A stretch of DNA of 64,000 nt from UBA4951 sp963643345 (GTDB taxonomy: Bacteria; Bacillota_I; Bacilli_A; RFN20; CAG-826): positions 1 through 64,000 of the forward strand of contig CAVIJK010000004.1 of NCBI GenBank assembly GCA_963643345.1. The letters are read 5' to 3'. Below, piece after piece: positions 1 through 8,780 of the stretch (position 1 is its first letter; every line of letters begins with the position of its first letter). A program made the position numbers and the translations under genes. A model generated the notes under the pieces. That model was given only the letters and a program-made list of their open reading frames with translations, had not been told where the DNA came from and ran no database searches.

Positions 1-1
1 G

Positions 2-163
2 TGCAAGGCTAACGTGTTAACTATCAGTCAGACCGCGCCAATTCAAGGAATCGCCTACATAACAATCACATTGACGATCGATAATATGCTTACAACTGTA
101 GAGAAATTGACGTCAACTATCAGCGCGATGGACCACGTTCTCAACGCAACGACTTTGAAATAA
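2..163 (+). CDS. ACT-domain protein, UPF0735/PheB-like (C-terminal part)
   Basis: Only the last 53 codons are inside the window; the start lies upstream. The visible segment reads as the second half of an ACT domain: a beta strand with VLTISQ, then TAPIQG, then an alternating strand AYITITLTI followed by a helix ending TTLK and a TAA stop at 161-163. That order matches my memory of the small UPF0735 (PheB-type) ACT proteins of Firmicutes, which are thought to bind amino acids. The frame is open to the window edge. Function beyond ligand binding cannot be read from this fragment. Identity is by family resemblance only. Confidence 0.6.
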   Translation, partial: CKANVLTISQTAPIQGIAYITITLTIDNMLTTVEKLTSTISAMDHVLNATTLK

Positions 164-220
164 GCTTTGAAATTTTTCTTAAAATAATTATTGAAATTTA
201 AATAAATAGTGGATTTTATC

Positions 221-260
221 GAGAGAAAACGAATTTGAAAACGCTTTCCCTCTTTTTTTA
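221..260 (+). terminator. Possible terminator of the ACT gene, overlapping a cre-like site
   Basis: An imperfect hairpin (GAGAGAAAACG with CGCTTTCCCTC, two mismatches) is followed by seven T. The same bases at 236-249 read TGAAAACGCTTTCC, which fits the CcpA cre consensus TGWAARCGYTWNCW at 13 of 14 positions. The stretch may serve as terminator, operator, or both. It lies just upstream of the likely livJ promoter. Confidence 0.4.
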
Positions 261-270
261 AAACTAGTCA

Positions 271-298
271 TTGAAAATTATTGTTTTTTCTTTTAAAT
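271..298 (+). promoter_or_regulatory. Putative promoter of the liv operon
   Basis: TTGAAA at 271-276 and TTAAAT at 293-298 are separated by 16 bases. The predicted start near 305 would place the whole T-box leader in the transcript. The elements are weak, and the call rests mainly on position between the cre-like site and the T-box. Confidence 0.4.
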
Positions 299-329
299 AG
301 ACACAACAAACGCGATTGAATTCGGACAT

Positions 330-548
330 GTTCTTGCGTGACTAGCGTGAAGAGAGAGGCCCAGGGGATGGAAAGGGCTGACGAATAGATGCAAGGGTCT
401 CACCGAATGAGCGGTTGGGTGAAATCGGAAGAAAGTAATACCAAACGGGTAAGCCCGTAATAGCTAAAAGAGGGTCACACATAAGTGATAAACAAGAGTG
501 GTACCACAGGGATCTTAGACCTGTCTCTTGACTACTAAGAGGAGTTAT
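330..548 (+). ncRNA. T-box leader, branched-chain amino acid type
   Basis: The T-box core GTGGTACCAC lies at 499-508, inside an antiterminator whose arms are CAAGAG (493-498) and CTCTTG (525-530), with ACAGG/CCTGT above. A competing short stem, CTCTT with AAGAG, is followed by TTATTTT. The UGGU of the core would pair with an ACCA acceptor end, fitting tRNA with discriminator A. The specifier loop reads gaaaGTAATAcc (432-442): GUA (Val) at 435-437 is followed by the usual purine, and AUA (Ile) at 438-440 is the alternative. Either fits control of the downstream branched-chain transporter by uncharged tRNA. Confidence 0.8.
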
Positions 549-569
549 TTTCAAGGGGGAATCACAAAA

Positions 570-1742
570 ATGAAAACACTCAAACCATTTGCTGCTTCTG
601 TCTTGGCCTTCTCATCAGTAGCTCTACTCGCTGCTTGCGGCGGAAAGAATTACACGGCCAATAACAAAGCAATCATGATCGGAAACACCGGTCCTTTAAC
701 AGGCGCTTATGCCATTTACGGCACAGGCGTACAAAACGCTATTAACATGGCAGTAGAAGAAATCAATGCCGCTCAAGCAAAAAAAGATGGAGAAAATTTC
801 ACGTTCAGCTATGTGGCAAAAGACGACCAGGCCGATGCTGAAATAGCAGCCCAGAACTTCAATACTCTTTATGAATCTGGCATGCAGGTTTCACTTGCCG
901 GCGTCACTTCAGGCGCATGCCTTGGGTTCGCAGGAGCCGACGAAGAGAACAACGTCTTCAAATTAACACCTTCTGCGACTGCTGATGCCGTTTATAAAGC
1001 TGGCGTCTACCAGATGTGCTTCTCCGATTCAGGTCAGGGAAAAGCTGCCGCTAAATACATCCAGGAAAACTATAAAGATAAGAAAGTTGGTGTCTTATAT
1101 AACTCATCACAGGACTATTCAAAGGGAATCTACCAGAATTTTGTCTCGGTATTCGGTGAGGATAAGTTAACAGCAAAAGCTACATTTACAGATGACAACG
1201 CAGCAAGCTTTGATGGACAAGTCTCAGCATTAAAGAACTGCGATCTTGTCTTCCTTCCAATCTATTACACACCAGCAACTACATTCATTAGAGCCGCCTA
1301 TGGCCAACTCTCAAATGACGCTATTTACTTTGGCGCAGATGGACTTGATGGCATTGACGGTGTCGAAGGATTCAATGTAAACAGCTATCCACAAAGAATT
1401 TCAATGCTTTCACACTTCAATTCGGCGTCACAAGAAGAAGCTACAAAGAAATTCGTTACTGCATATAACGCAAAATACGATCCTGCATCCCTTAACCAGT
1501 TTGCAGCATCAGCTTATGACTGTGTCTATGCTATATATGGTTTAATGGAACAGTATGAAGCAAAGGGAAATAAGATTTCTACAACTATCTCTGCAAAAGA
1601 TTTGAACACAATCTTAACTGGCGAAATTGCAAATTACACATTCAACGGTGTTACCGGCACCAACGTCAAATGGAACACAGATCATACAGTTGATAAAACT
1701 CCTATTGAGTATGTAATCAACAAAGATCGTGAATCTGCATAA
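570..1742 (+). CDS. livJ: Branched-chain amino acid ABC transporter, substrate-binding lipoprotein
   Basis: This is the periplasmic-binding-protein-type receptor (Peripla_BP_6 fold) that delivers Leu/Ile/Val to LivHMGF at the outer face of the membrane. The 390-residue product starts at 570, after AAGGGGG (554-560), rather than at an upstream in-frame codon, because this start gives a clean signal peptide ending in the lipobox LAAC, so lipidation of the Cys is predicted. The mature part opens with IMIGNTGPLTG, typical of the family. It is first in a five-gene operon behind a T-box, and a hairpin follows it. Exact substrate range within branched-chain or other amino acids is inferred from the T-box and the family. 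Confidence 0.9.
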   Translation: MKTLKPFAASVLAFSSVALLAACGGKNYTANNKAIMIGNTGPLTGAYAIYGTGVQNAINMAVEEINAAQAKKDGENFTFSYVAKDDQADAEIAAQNFNTLYESGMQVSLAGVTSGACLGFAGADEENNVFKLTPSATADAVYKAGVYQMCFSDSGQGKAAAKYIQENYKDKKVGVLYNSSQDYSKGIYQNFVSVFGEDKLTAKATFTDDNAASFDGQVSALKNCDLVFLPIYYTPATTFIRAAYGQLSNDAIYFGADGLDGIDGVEGFNVNSYPQRISMLSHFNSASQEEATKKFVTAYNAKYDPASLNQFAASAYDCVYAIYGLMEQYEAKGNKISTTISAKDLNTILTGEIANYTFNGVTGTNVKWNTDHTVDKTPIEYVINKDRESA

Positions 1743-1764
1743 TTTAAATAATTAATTATTTAGG

Positions 1765-1790
1765 AAGGTGACCCCAACCACGGTCACCTT
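1765..1790 (+). terminator. Intercistronic hairpin between livJ and livH
   Basis: A perfect 9-bp stem, AAGGTGACC with GGTCACCTT around an 8-base loop, is followed by TCTTCCGCTTTT. It probably acts as a partial terminator or 3' stabiliser that makes the binding protein more abundant than the permease. Confidence 0.55.
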
Positions 1791-1826
1791 TCTTCCGCTT
1801 TTAATAACTGGTTAGGAAGGATTAAT

Positions 1827-2690
1827 ATGCCTGAGTTTTTATCTCTTACATTGAGCGGGCTAGCATTAGGAGGCGTATATGCACTCATTGCGTTAGGCTA
1901 TACGATGGTCTATGGTATCGCCAAGATGCTTAACTTCGCCCATGGTGACATCATCATGGTCGGCGCATACTCAATTTTAGTCACGTTCATGACATGCGGA
2001 ATGCCGGTTTGGGTCTGCATAATCATAGCAATTATATTCTGTACAATTCTCGGAATAATAATTGAAAAAGTGGCTTATAAACCTCTTAGAGGAGCCTCTC
2101 CACTCGCAATTCTTATCACCGCAATCGGTGTTTCTTACTTAATGGAGTCAATCGTTTATTTAATATTCGGCTCAGCTCCAAAAAATGTTGTCCTTTTTGA
2201 ATCATTGCAGGGCAATCAAACCGCAACTGCACTTATCACATTAGGCGTTGCCATTGTAATTATGGTCGCTCTAGTCTTATTCATTGACTTCACAAAGATT
2301 GGAAAAGCAATGCGCGCAGTATCAGAAGATAGGGGCGCAGCCCAATTAATGGGCATCAACGTAAACTTCGTTATCATGATCACGTTTGCTATCGGTAGTG
2401 CGCTTGCAGCAGTTGCCGCAATCTTCTGGCTGATGAAAACCCCGCTCGTGACATATACGATGGGTTCATTGCCTGGCATTAAAGCGTTCAGCGCTGCCGT
2501 TATCGGTGGCATTGGTTCAATCCCTGGGGCTATGATTGGGGGGATCCTCATGGGTCTCATCGAAACATATTGCGATGCCGTTCCTGGCCTATCAAGTTTC
2601 ACTATGGCAATCGAATTTGCAATCCTTGTCGTTATCCTCTTGGTTAGACCAAGCGGACTTTTAGGCAAGGCAAAAAGAGAGAAGGTATAA
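1827..2690 (+). CDS. livH: Branched-chain amino acid ABC transporter permease LivH
   Basis: This 287-residue polytopic membrane protein belongs to the BPD_transp_2 family and forms half of the translocation channel with LivM. The opening LSGLALGGVYALIALG and YGIAKMLNFAHGDI are LivH signatures. The EAA-like loop is seen around SAAVIGGIGSIPGA near residue 225, and eight or so hydrophobic segments can be counted. Length is normal for LivH (about 290). An AGGAAGG ribosome site precedes ATG. livM begins three bases after its stop, so the two are translationally linked. Confidence 0.93.
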   Translation: MPEFLSLTLSGLALGGVYALIALGYTMVYGIAKMLNFAHGDIIMVGAYSILVTFMTCGMPVWVCIIIAIIFCTILGIIIEKVAYKPLRGASPLAILITAIGVSYLMESIVYLIFGSAPKNVVLFESLQGNQTATALITLGVAIVIMVALVLFIDFTKIGKAMRAVSEDRGAAQLMGINVNFVIMITFAIGSALAAVAAIFWLMKTPLVTYTMGSLPGIKAFSAAVIGGIGSIPGAMIGGILMGLIETYCDAVPGLSSFTMAIEFAILVVILLVRPSGLLGKAKREKV

Positions 2691-2693
2691 GCT

Positions 2694-3935
2694 ATGGAAC
2701 AAACGAAAAAAAGAACCTACTTCTCTTATTTTAAAAAAGGCTTAACCATCAGAAACTATTGGATGTACGCGTGTTTTACTACATTCATCATTGTAGGGAT
2801 AATCCTTTCGACGTTAAACGCGCCTAAGAGCTCAACATACCAATTATTTGAGCAAATCGGCTACACAATTATCGCAGTTATTTCCCTTTCCTTGGTCGTA
2901 GGATTCCTAGGAGAATTGTCGCTAGGACACGCTGGGTTCATGTCAATCGGCGCATTTACCGGAATGTTCTTCCAGCAGGTTGCACTCAATTCATTGGCAT
3001 CTAAAGACGGATTCCCTGCCGTGGTTGCGTTATTGATATCAATGCTTGTGGGCGGATCAATTGCAGCGGTATTCGGATTCATCATTGCCTTACCGGCGTT
3101 AAGACTAAAAGGAGACTACCTTGCCATCGTCACCTTAGCATTTGGCGAAATCGTTAAGATCGTCTTCCAAAATATAGATATCCAATCAATCACCAATTCA
3201 AAAGGATCGCCGGTTTGGTCAACAACAGGTGTTATTCATGATTTCCGTTTCAATTCGCATTGGCTCTATATCATAATATTCGCGGTAGCATTGCTATTCA
3301 TTGTAATGATTAGGAACTTGCTTAAATCCCCGCATGGTAGAAATATTATGGCAATTCGCGACAATGAAATCGCAGCAAAAGCAATGGGCGTCAATGTCAC
3401 ATTCTACAAAATATTCGTATTTGTCTTCTCTGCCTTTATTGCGGGCGTAGCGGGCGTTCTCTTTGGAGCATCACAATCCACTATCGCCGCTTCAAAGTTC
3501 GATTACAACTATTCCATCAATAACATACTTGTTATCGTCGTCTTAGGCGGCATGGGCAACCTTGAAGGTTCGGTTATAGCCGCATTGGTTGTGGCTATCT
3601 TGAACAATAGACTGCAGTCAGTTCTTACCGGTGACCTCGCCTCATTAAAGAACATCATTTACGCCCTTATTCTTGTTCTTGTTGTTATTTATAACAATGC
3701 ATCATTTACTAAAACATTCCGCGAGAAGTACAACTTTAGAGTCTTATGGAACTTCATCAAGAAGAAGATTAGCAAACCTAAAGACCCGGCCGATCCGGAA
3801 AAAGATAAAGATGATCCATCTTATAGCGCAGACTGGTCCAAGATTCCTTCCAAGATTCCTATGGACGCAATTGTGTCTACAGATGTGATTCCTGAACCAG
3901 AAGATAATCAAGCAACGATGGAGGAGGAAAAATAA
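2694..3935 (+). CDS. livM: Branched-chain amino acid ABC transporter permease LivM, with acidic C-terminal tail
   Basis: This is the partner permease of LivH. The core (about residues 20-345) carries the LivM signatures LGHAGFMSIGAF, ALPALRLKGDYLAIVTLAFGEI and VLGGMGNLEGSVIAA (the EAA-like loop that contacts the ATPases). At 413 residues it exceeds the usual 320-360. The surplus is a charged, Pro- and Asp-rich cytoplasmic tail of about 60 residues after the last membrane span, with no domain I recognise. livG starts immediately after the stop. The tail is unusual, but the frame is clean and well used, so I read it as real. Confidence 0.92.
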   Translation: MEQTKKRTYFSYFKKGLTIRNYWMYACFTTFIIVGIILSTLNAPKSSTYQLFEQIGYTIIAVISLSLVVGFLGELSLGHAGFMSIGAFTGMFFQQVALNSLASKDGFPAVVALLISMLVGGSIAAVFGFIIALPALRLKGDYLAIVTLAFGEIVKIVFQNIDIQSITNSKGSPVWSTTGVIHDFRFNSHWLYIIIFAVALLFIVMIRNLLKSPHGRNIMAIRDNEIAAKAMGVNVTFYKIFVFVFSAFIAGVAGVLFGASQSTIAASKFDYNYSINNILVIVVLGGMGNLEGSVIAALVVAILNNRLQSVLTGDLASLKNIIYALILVLVVIYNNASFTKTFREKYNFRVLWNFIKKKISKPKDPADPEKDKDDPSYSADWSKIPSKIPMDAIVSTDVIPEPEDNQATMEEEK

Positions 3936-3936
3936 T

Positions 3937-4734
3937 ATGGCAGAACCAGTATTAAAAACAGAAAATCTCTCCATTCAGTTTGGGGGGTTAAAAGCTGTCC
4001 AGAACTTCAACATCGAGGTCAAGAAAAACGAAATCTACGGTTTAATTGGTCCTAATGGCGCCGGTAAAACCACAGTGTTCAACATCATCACAGGTGTTTA
4101 TAAGCCTACATCAGGCAAGGTCTATCTTTGTGGGCAAGATGTCACAGGGTTGAAGCAAAAGGATGTGGCTAGAGCAGGCATTTCCCGTACATTCCAGAAC
4201 ATCAGGCTCTTCAACAACATGTCAGTTATTCATAATGTCATGGTGTCAATGTCCTCTAGACCTGAATACAAGGTCAATCTATTCCAGTCTTTCTTCCACA
4301 CGAAGCACTACTTCGACAACGAAAAGAAGATGAGAGACGAAGCGAAGGAATTGTTAAAAGTTTTCGGACTTTACGATTTGAGAAAAGAATTGGCCTCTTC
4401 CCTTCCTTATGGAAAACAAAGGAAACTGGAAATCGCTAGAGCCTTAGCAACCAAACCGAAACTTCTCTTCTTGGATGAGCCTGCTGCAGGAATGAATCCA
4501 GAAGAGACCCAAGAATTGATGGATACAATCAAATTGGTCCGCGACAAATTCGACATGACAATCCTTTTGATTGAACATGATATGAAACTTGTCTCAGGCA
4601 TCTGCGAGGAAGTTACTGTCTTAAGCTTTGGGCAGACCCTCACATCTGGAAACACCATGGAAGCCTTATCCAATCCAGAGGTTATCAAAGCGTATTTAGG
4701 AGATGACGATGATGGCAATACTGGAAGTAAATAA
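3937..4734 (+). CDS. livG: Branched-chain amino acid ABC transporter ATP-binding protein LivG
   Basis: This 265-residue cytoplasmic ATPase has Walker A GPNGAGKTT (near residue 38), the LivG-specific ARAGISRTFQNIRLF Q-loop region, a degenerate signature SLPYGKQRKLEIARAL, Walker B LLFLDEPAAGMNPEE and the switch His in LLIEHDM. It hydrolyses ATP together with LivF to power uptake. The GGAGGA site lies about 8 bases before ATG. The 3' end overlaps livF, so the pair is translationally coupled. Confidence 0.94.
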   Translation: MAEPVLKTENLSIQFGGLKAVQNFNIEVKKNEIYGLIGPNGAGKTTVFNIITGVYKPTSGKVYLCGQDVTGLKQKDVARAGISRTFQNIRLFNNMSVIHNVMVSMSSRPEYKVNLFQSFFHTKHYFDNEKKMRDEAKELLKVFGLYDLRKELASSLPYGKQRKLEIARALATKPKLLFLDEPAAGMNPEETQELMDTIKLVRDKFDMTILLIEHDMKLVSGICEEVTVLSFGQTLTSGNTMEALSNPEVIKAYLGDDDDGNTGSK

Positions 4735-5464
4735 TTTACATGTCAGTTATGGCATGATCAAAGCCGTAAAAGGCATCAGCTTTGAGGTAAATGAAGGTGA
4801 AATCGTCGCCTTAATCGGTGCTAATGGGGCCGGCAAGACAACAACGATTCATGCGATTTCCGGCCTTTTAAAGACTAAAGAAGGTTCTATTAAACTAACG
4901 GTCAATAAGAAAGATAAAAAGACCGGAGAGGAAAAAACCGAACAGGTCGATTTAACAAAAACCTCCGCTAATAAAATCGTCTACCTGGGCTTAAGCCAGG
5001 TCCCAGAGGGACGTCATGTCTTCTCAGAATTAAGCGTTAAGGACAATCTCCTTATGGGAGCGTATTCTAGAAACAGCAAGAAAGAGATTGAAAGCACACT
5101 CAAACACGTCTATGAGAAATTCCCGATTCTCTTAGAAAGATCCAAACAAACCGCAGGAACCTTATCAGGCGGGGAACAGCAAATGCTCGCTGTTGGACGC
5201 GCGATGATGGCACATCCGAAAGTGTTGCTCCTCGATGAGCCATCCATGGGTCTTTCCCCTTTGTATGTTGACATCATCTTCAAAACAATTAAGGAAATCA
5301 ATAAAGAAGGCACAACGATTGTCCTCGTTGAGCAAAATGCCAAAAAAGCCTTATCTATTGCTGATAGAGCTTATGTTATCGAAACCGGAGTAATCACAAA
5401 AACCGGTACAGGTAAAGAATTGCTTGAAGACGAAGACGTTAGAAAAGCTTATCTTGGAGCATAA
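4712..5464 (+). CDS. livF: Branched-chain amino acid ABC transporter ATP-binding protein LivF
   Basis: This is the second ATPase of the transporter. It shows Walker A GANGAGKTT, signature LSGGEQQMLAVGRAMM, Walker B LLLDEPSMGLSP and VLVEQNA, all LivF hallmarks. Three in-frame ATGs occur at 4703, 4709 and 4712. I chose 4712 because AGGAG at 4698-4702 is then nine bases away and the protein begins MAILEV. At 250 residues it is slightly long, owing to a charged insertion of about 20 residues (KKDKKTGEEKTEQ) after the Walker A region. It overlaps the end of livG and is the last gene of the operon. Confidence 0.92.
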   Translation: MAILEVNNLHVSYGMIKAVKGISFEVNEGEIVALIGANGAGKTTTIHAISGLLKTKEGSIKLTVNKKDKKTGEEKTEQVDLTKTSANKIVYLGLSQVPEGRHVFSELSVKDNLLMGAYSRNSKKEIESTLKHVYEKFPILLERSKQTAGTLSGGEQQMLAVGRAMMAHPKVLLLDEPSMGLSPLYVDIIFKTIKEINKEGTTIVLVEQNAKKALSIADRAYVIETGVITKTGTGKELLEDEDVRKAYLGA

Positions 5465-5499
5465 AAAAACACCACCTATCTTTCGTGGGTGGTGTTTTT
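5463..5499. terminator. Bidirectional terminator between livF and pflA
   Basis: The stem CACCACCTA / GGGTGGTG is flanked by an A-run on the left and TTTTT on the right, so it can end both the liv operon (plus) and the pfl operon (minus). The arrangement is convergent and tight. Confidence 0.85.
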
Positions 5500-5500
5500 G

Positions 5501-6253
5501 TTACTTTAGATATCCTTGATAATCTTTAACGTTAAGAATCGTTTCGGCTTTATCAATTAATTCCTGGTCAGGAGATACGACATCTCTTAGCTTATAGGGA
5601 ATCCCATATTTTTCATATTTGGCTAAAGCAAACGAATGATAAGGCAAAACTTCAAATCTTTGAACATTGTGAAGAGTCTTCACGAATTCATTTGTCTTCT
5701 TGAGTAGTTCCTCATCATCTGTATACCCAGGAACAAGAACGTACCTAATCCAAATAGGAAAGTTAGAGTCATCAAGATACTTGAACATCTCCAAACCGTT
5801 TTTTGAGGTATGCCCGGTGATCTTTAAATGCGTTTCCTCATCAACCCCTTTGATATCAAGAAGGAATAGATCAATGTATTTGAGAAGTTCCTTAAATTTT
5901 GAGAAGAATGGCTCTTCCTTTGTAAAAGGACCACCAGAGGTATCGATGGCTATGGTATAGCCCTTTGCTTTTGCCTCTTTTGCGAATTCGAGAACGAAAT
6001 CAATCTGAGACAAAGGCTCTCCACCTGAGATGGTGATTCCGCCGTGATCTCTCCAATACATCGAGTATCTACTGAGCATTTTTAAGGCATCTGAGGGAGA
6101 AATGGCATTGTCTTTAGTAAATTTCCATGTCTCCGGATTATGACAGTATAAACACCTAAAAGGACATCCTTGCAAAAAGAGGACGGACCTGACACCAGGA
6201 CCGTCCACTAAGGCAAATGATTCTATTGAATTGTAATATCCAACAGATGCCAT
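5501..6253 (-). CDS. pflA: Pyruvate formate-lyase activating enzyme (radical SAM)
   Basis: This enzyme installs the glycyl radical on PflB, using S-adenosylmethionine and a 4Fe-4S cluster. The cluster motif is visible as CPFRCLYCHNPE (CX3CX2C), preceded by SIESFALVDGPGVRSVLFLQG, typical of PFL activases. GGEPLSQ is the SAM-binding GGE motif. The start at 6253 gives 250 residues, the usual size, and lies 5 bases after the pflB stop with GAGAGG upstream. Longer in-frame starts would run back into pflB and add no recognisable sequence. It is co-transcribed with pflB. Confidence 0.95.
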   Translation of the reverse strand: MASVGYYNSIESFALVDGPGVRSVLFLQGCPFRCLYCHNPETWKFTKDNAISPSDALKMLSRYSMYWRDHGGITISGGEPLSQIDFVLEFAKEAKAKGYTIAIDTSGGPFTKEEPFFSKFKELLKYIDLFLLDIKGVDEETHLKITGHTSKNGLEMFKYLDDSNFPIWIRYVLVPGYTDDEELLKKTNEFVKTLHNVQRFEVLPYHSFALAKYEKYGIPYKLRDVVSPDQELIDKAETILNVKDYQGYLK

Positions 6254-6257
6254 TCGA

Positions 6258-8516
6258 TTATAACCTCTCGTGGCAAGTTCTTGCGATGACGTCAAGCTGT
6301 TGCTCTCTTGTGAGATCGATGAACTTGACTGCATAGCCAGAAACACGGATTGTGAAGTTAGCGTATTCTTCTTTTTCTGGGTGCTCCATTGCGTCGATGA
6401 GCTTCTCTTTACCGAAGACATTGACGTTTAAGTGGTGTGCGCCCTGATCGAAATAGCCGTCTAAGACCTGAGCAAGGTTGACCTTTCTCTCGTCATCGTT
6501 GTGACCCAATGCATCTGGGTTAATTGTCTGAGTGTTCGAGATTCCATCGAGTGCGTACTCATAAGGAAGTTTGGCAACGGAGTTAAGTGAAGCGAGTAAG
6601 CCGTTCTTTTCAGCGCCGTATGCTGGGTTAGCACCTGGGGAAAGTGGCTCGCCTTTCTTTCTTCCATCAGGAAGCGAACCTGTAGCTTTACCATAGACAA
6701 CGTTGGATGTGATTGTAAGAATGGAGGTTGAAGGTTCGGAGTTTCTGTATGTGTGATGTCTTGAGATCTTTCTCATGAAAGTCTTTAAGAGCCAAACTGC
6801 AATCTTATCAGCTCTTTCATCATCATTTCCGTAGCGAGGGAAGTCTCCGTCAATTTCGAAGTCGACAACTACACCCTGCTCATCTCTGACGCATTTGACT
6901 TTAGCAAATTTGATAGCGCATAAGGAGTCGACAACATGTGAGAATCCTGCAATACCAGTTGCGAATGAACGTCTGACGTTTGTATCGATGAGAGCCATTT
7001 CAGCTGCTTCATAGTAATACTTATCGTGCATATAGTGGATAGCATTCAATGTGTTCACATAGATTTCTGCTAACCATTCCATCATCTGGGAATACTTTGG
7101 TAAAACCTTATCGATATCGAGGTATTCATCGGTGATAGGTGCATAAGATGGGCCGACCTGCTGGTGAGTGATTTCATCAACGCCGCCATTGATTGCGTAA
7201 AGTAAGCATTTTGCAAGATTTGCTCTAGCGCCGAAGAACTGCATCTCTTTGCCGGTCTGTGTTGCGGAAACGCAGCAGCAGATTGCATAGTCATCGGTCC
7301 AGATTGGACGCATGACGCAATCGTTTTCATACTGAACAGATGAAGTCTTGACTGAGATTAATGTTGCGTATTTCTTGAAGTTCTCTGGAAGTCTTGATGA
7401 CCAAAGGACTGTCATGTTAGGCTCTGGTGCTGGACCCATATTCTCGAGTGTATGTAAGAAACGGAAGTCATTCTTTGTGACAAGGGTTCTACCGTCTGAT
7501 CCCATACCAGCAAGATTTAAGGTTGCCCAAACTGGGTCGCCTGAGAATAACTGATTATATGAAGGGATACGTGCGAATTTGACCATTCTGAACTTCATGA
7601 CCATGTGGTCGACGAGTTCCTGGGCATCACTTTCGGTGATTAAGCCTTTTTCTAAGTCTCTCTCAATATAGCAATCGAGGAATGTTGAGATACGGCCAAC
7701 TGACATAGCAGCACCGTTCTGAGTCTTGATAGCAGCTAAATATCCGAAATATAACCACTGGAATGCTTCACGAGCGTTTTCAGCTGGTCTGGAGATATCA
7801 AATCCATAAACTGCAGCCATTTCCTTCATGCCCTTAAGAGCGCGAATCTGTTCGGAAACTTCTTCTCTTAATCTGACGACGTCTTCTGACATCTCACGAA
7901 GTCCGATATGAGCTAAATCAACTTTCTTTTGGTCGATGATGTTGTCGATACCGTAAAGTGCGATTCTACGATAGTCACCAACAATTCTTCCTCTACCATA
8001 TGTATCTGGAAGACCTGTGATGATCTTATTGTGACGGCATCTTAACATTTCATCTGTATAAACATCGAAGACTCCGTCATTGTGGGTCTTATGATACTTT
8101 GTGAAGATCTCCATGATTTTTGGAGATGGTGTATATCCGTATGTTGTGCAAGCCTGAGCAGCCATCTTGATGCCACCATAAGGCATGAAGGCTCTCTTTA
8201 AAGGCTTATCTGTCTGAAGACCAACGACTTTCTCCAAATCCTTTGTGTCTTCTGAAATATACCCTGGACCATATGCGGTGAGTCCTGAGACAACTTCTGT
8301 CTCCATATCGAGAACTCCGCCTTTTGCTCTTTCTTCTTTCTGGAGAGCGCTTAATTTGCCCCAAAGAATTTTTGTTGCTTCTGTTGGGCCAGTTAAGAAT
8401 GATTCATCACCGGTATATGGGTGATAGTTGTCTTGAATGAATTCGCGAACGTCAATTTCGTCCTGCCAAGCAATGCCTTTAAATCCATCCCAAGCTGTTT
8501 CTGGTTTTTTAATCAT
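6258..8516 (-). CDS. pflB: Formate C-acetyltransferase (pyruvate formate-lyase)
   Basis: PflB converts pyruvate and CoA to acetyl-CoA and formate in anaerobic fermentation. The 752-residue length is normal. The catalytic cysteine pair sits in YAICCCVSATQTG, and the glycyl-radical site is RVSGYAV near the C terminus. GPNMTV-like and NFTIRVSGYAVKF context also match true PFL rather than glycerol dehydratase relatives. A cre-like element lies about 80 bases upstream of ATG, so carbon catabolite control is likely. With PPDK and Rnf in the same window it suggests mixed-acid type energy metabolism. Confidence 0.96.
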   Translation of the reverse strand: MIKKPETAWDGFKGIAWQDEIDVREFIQDNYHPYTGDESFLTGPTEATKILWGKLSALQKEERAKGGVLDMETEVVSGLTAYGPGYISEDTKDLEKVVGLQTDKPLKRAFMPYGGIKMAAQACTTYGYTPSPKIMEIFTKYHKTHNDGVFDVYTDEMLRCRHNKIITGLPDTYGRGRIVGDYRRIALYGIDNIIDQKKVDLAHIGLREMSEDVVRLREEVSEQIRALKGMKEMAAVYGFDISRPAENAREAFQWLYFGYLAAIKTQNGAAMSVGRISTFLDCYIERDLEKGLITESDAQELVDHMVMKFRMVKFARIPSYNQLFSGDPVWATLNLAGMGSDGRTLVTKNDFRFLHTLENMGPAPEPNMTVLWSSRLPENFKKYATLISVKTSSVQYENDCVMRPIWTDDYAICCCVSATQTGKEMQFFGARANLAKCLLYAINGGVDEITHQQVGPSYAPITDEYLDIDKVLPKYSQMMEWLAEIYVNTLNAIHYMHDKYYYEAAEMALIDTNVRRSFATGIAGFSHVVDSLCAIKFAKVKCVRDEQGVVVDFEIDGDFPRYGNDDERADKIAVWLLKTFMRKISRHHTYRNSEPSTSILTITSNVVYGKATGSLPDGRKKGEPLSPGANPAYGAEKNGLLASLNSVAKLPYEYALDGISNTQTINPDALGHNDDERKVNLAQVLDGYFDQGAHHLNVNVFGKEKLIDAMEHPEKEEYANFTIRVSGYAVKFIDLTREQQLDVIARTCHERL

Positions 8517-8594
8517 GCTAGTTACCTTTCAATAAATGGACAACATTTTGTTGTTATCGGGATTATTAAACCACAATAACTAGGTAGTAGGAAA

Positions 8595-8608
8595 GCAAAA
8601 CGCTTACA
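8595..8608 (-). promoter_or_regulatory. cre-like site upstream of pflB
   Basis: Read on the minus strand it is TGTAAGCGTTTTGC, matching TGWAANCGNTNWCA at 12 of 14 positions. It lies about 80 bases before the pflB start in a 264-base divergent gap (8517-8780). The gap otherwise shows only AT-rich promoter-like sequence for the two diverging genes. Confidence 0.45.
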
Positions 8609-8780
8609 ATTGCATGAATTGTTATGAATTACTCGCAAATTGCCCTATATATTTCCAATAAACCTTGGAAATTAAAAATATCCGAAATGTGATATAAAAA
8701 AACGTCTCTACACCACTCATCCAGCAAAATGGGATTTAAATATTCGTCATTCTTAAGTAAAATTTTCCAGGAGATTTTTT

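Noticed and set aside
342..554. Minus-strand ORF of 70 codons in the liv leader
   Set aside because: It runs through the T-box, whose paired elements explain the sequence, and it has no ribosome site or recognisable protein features.
8517..8780. Rex or FNR operator before pflB
   Set aside because: A GTTAT/ATAAC repeat is present, but it does not match the Rex (TTGTGA...TCACAA) or FNR (TTGAT...ATCAA) consensus.
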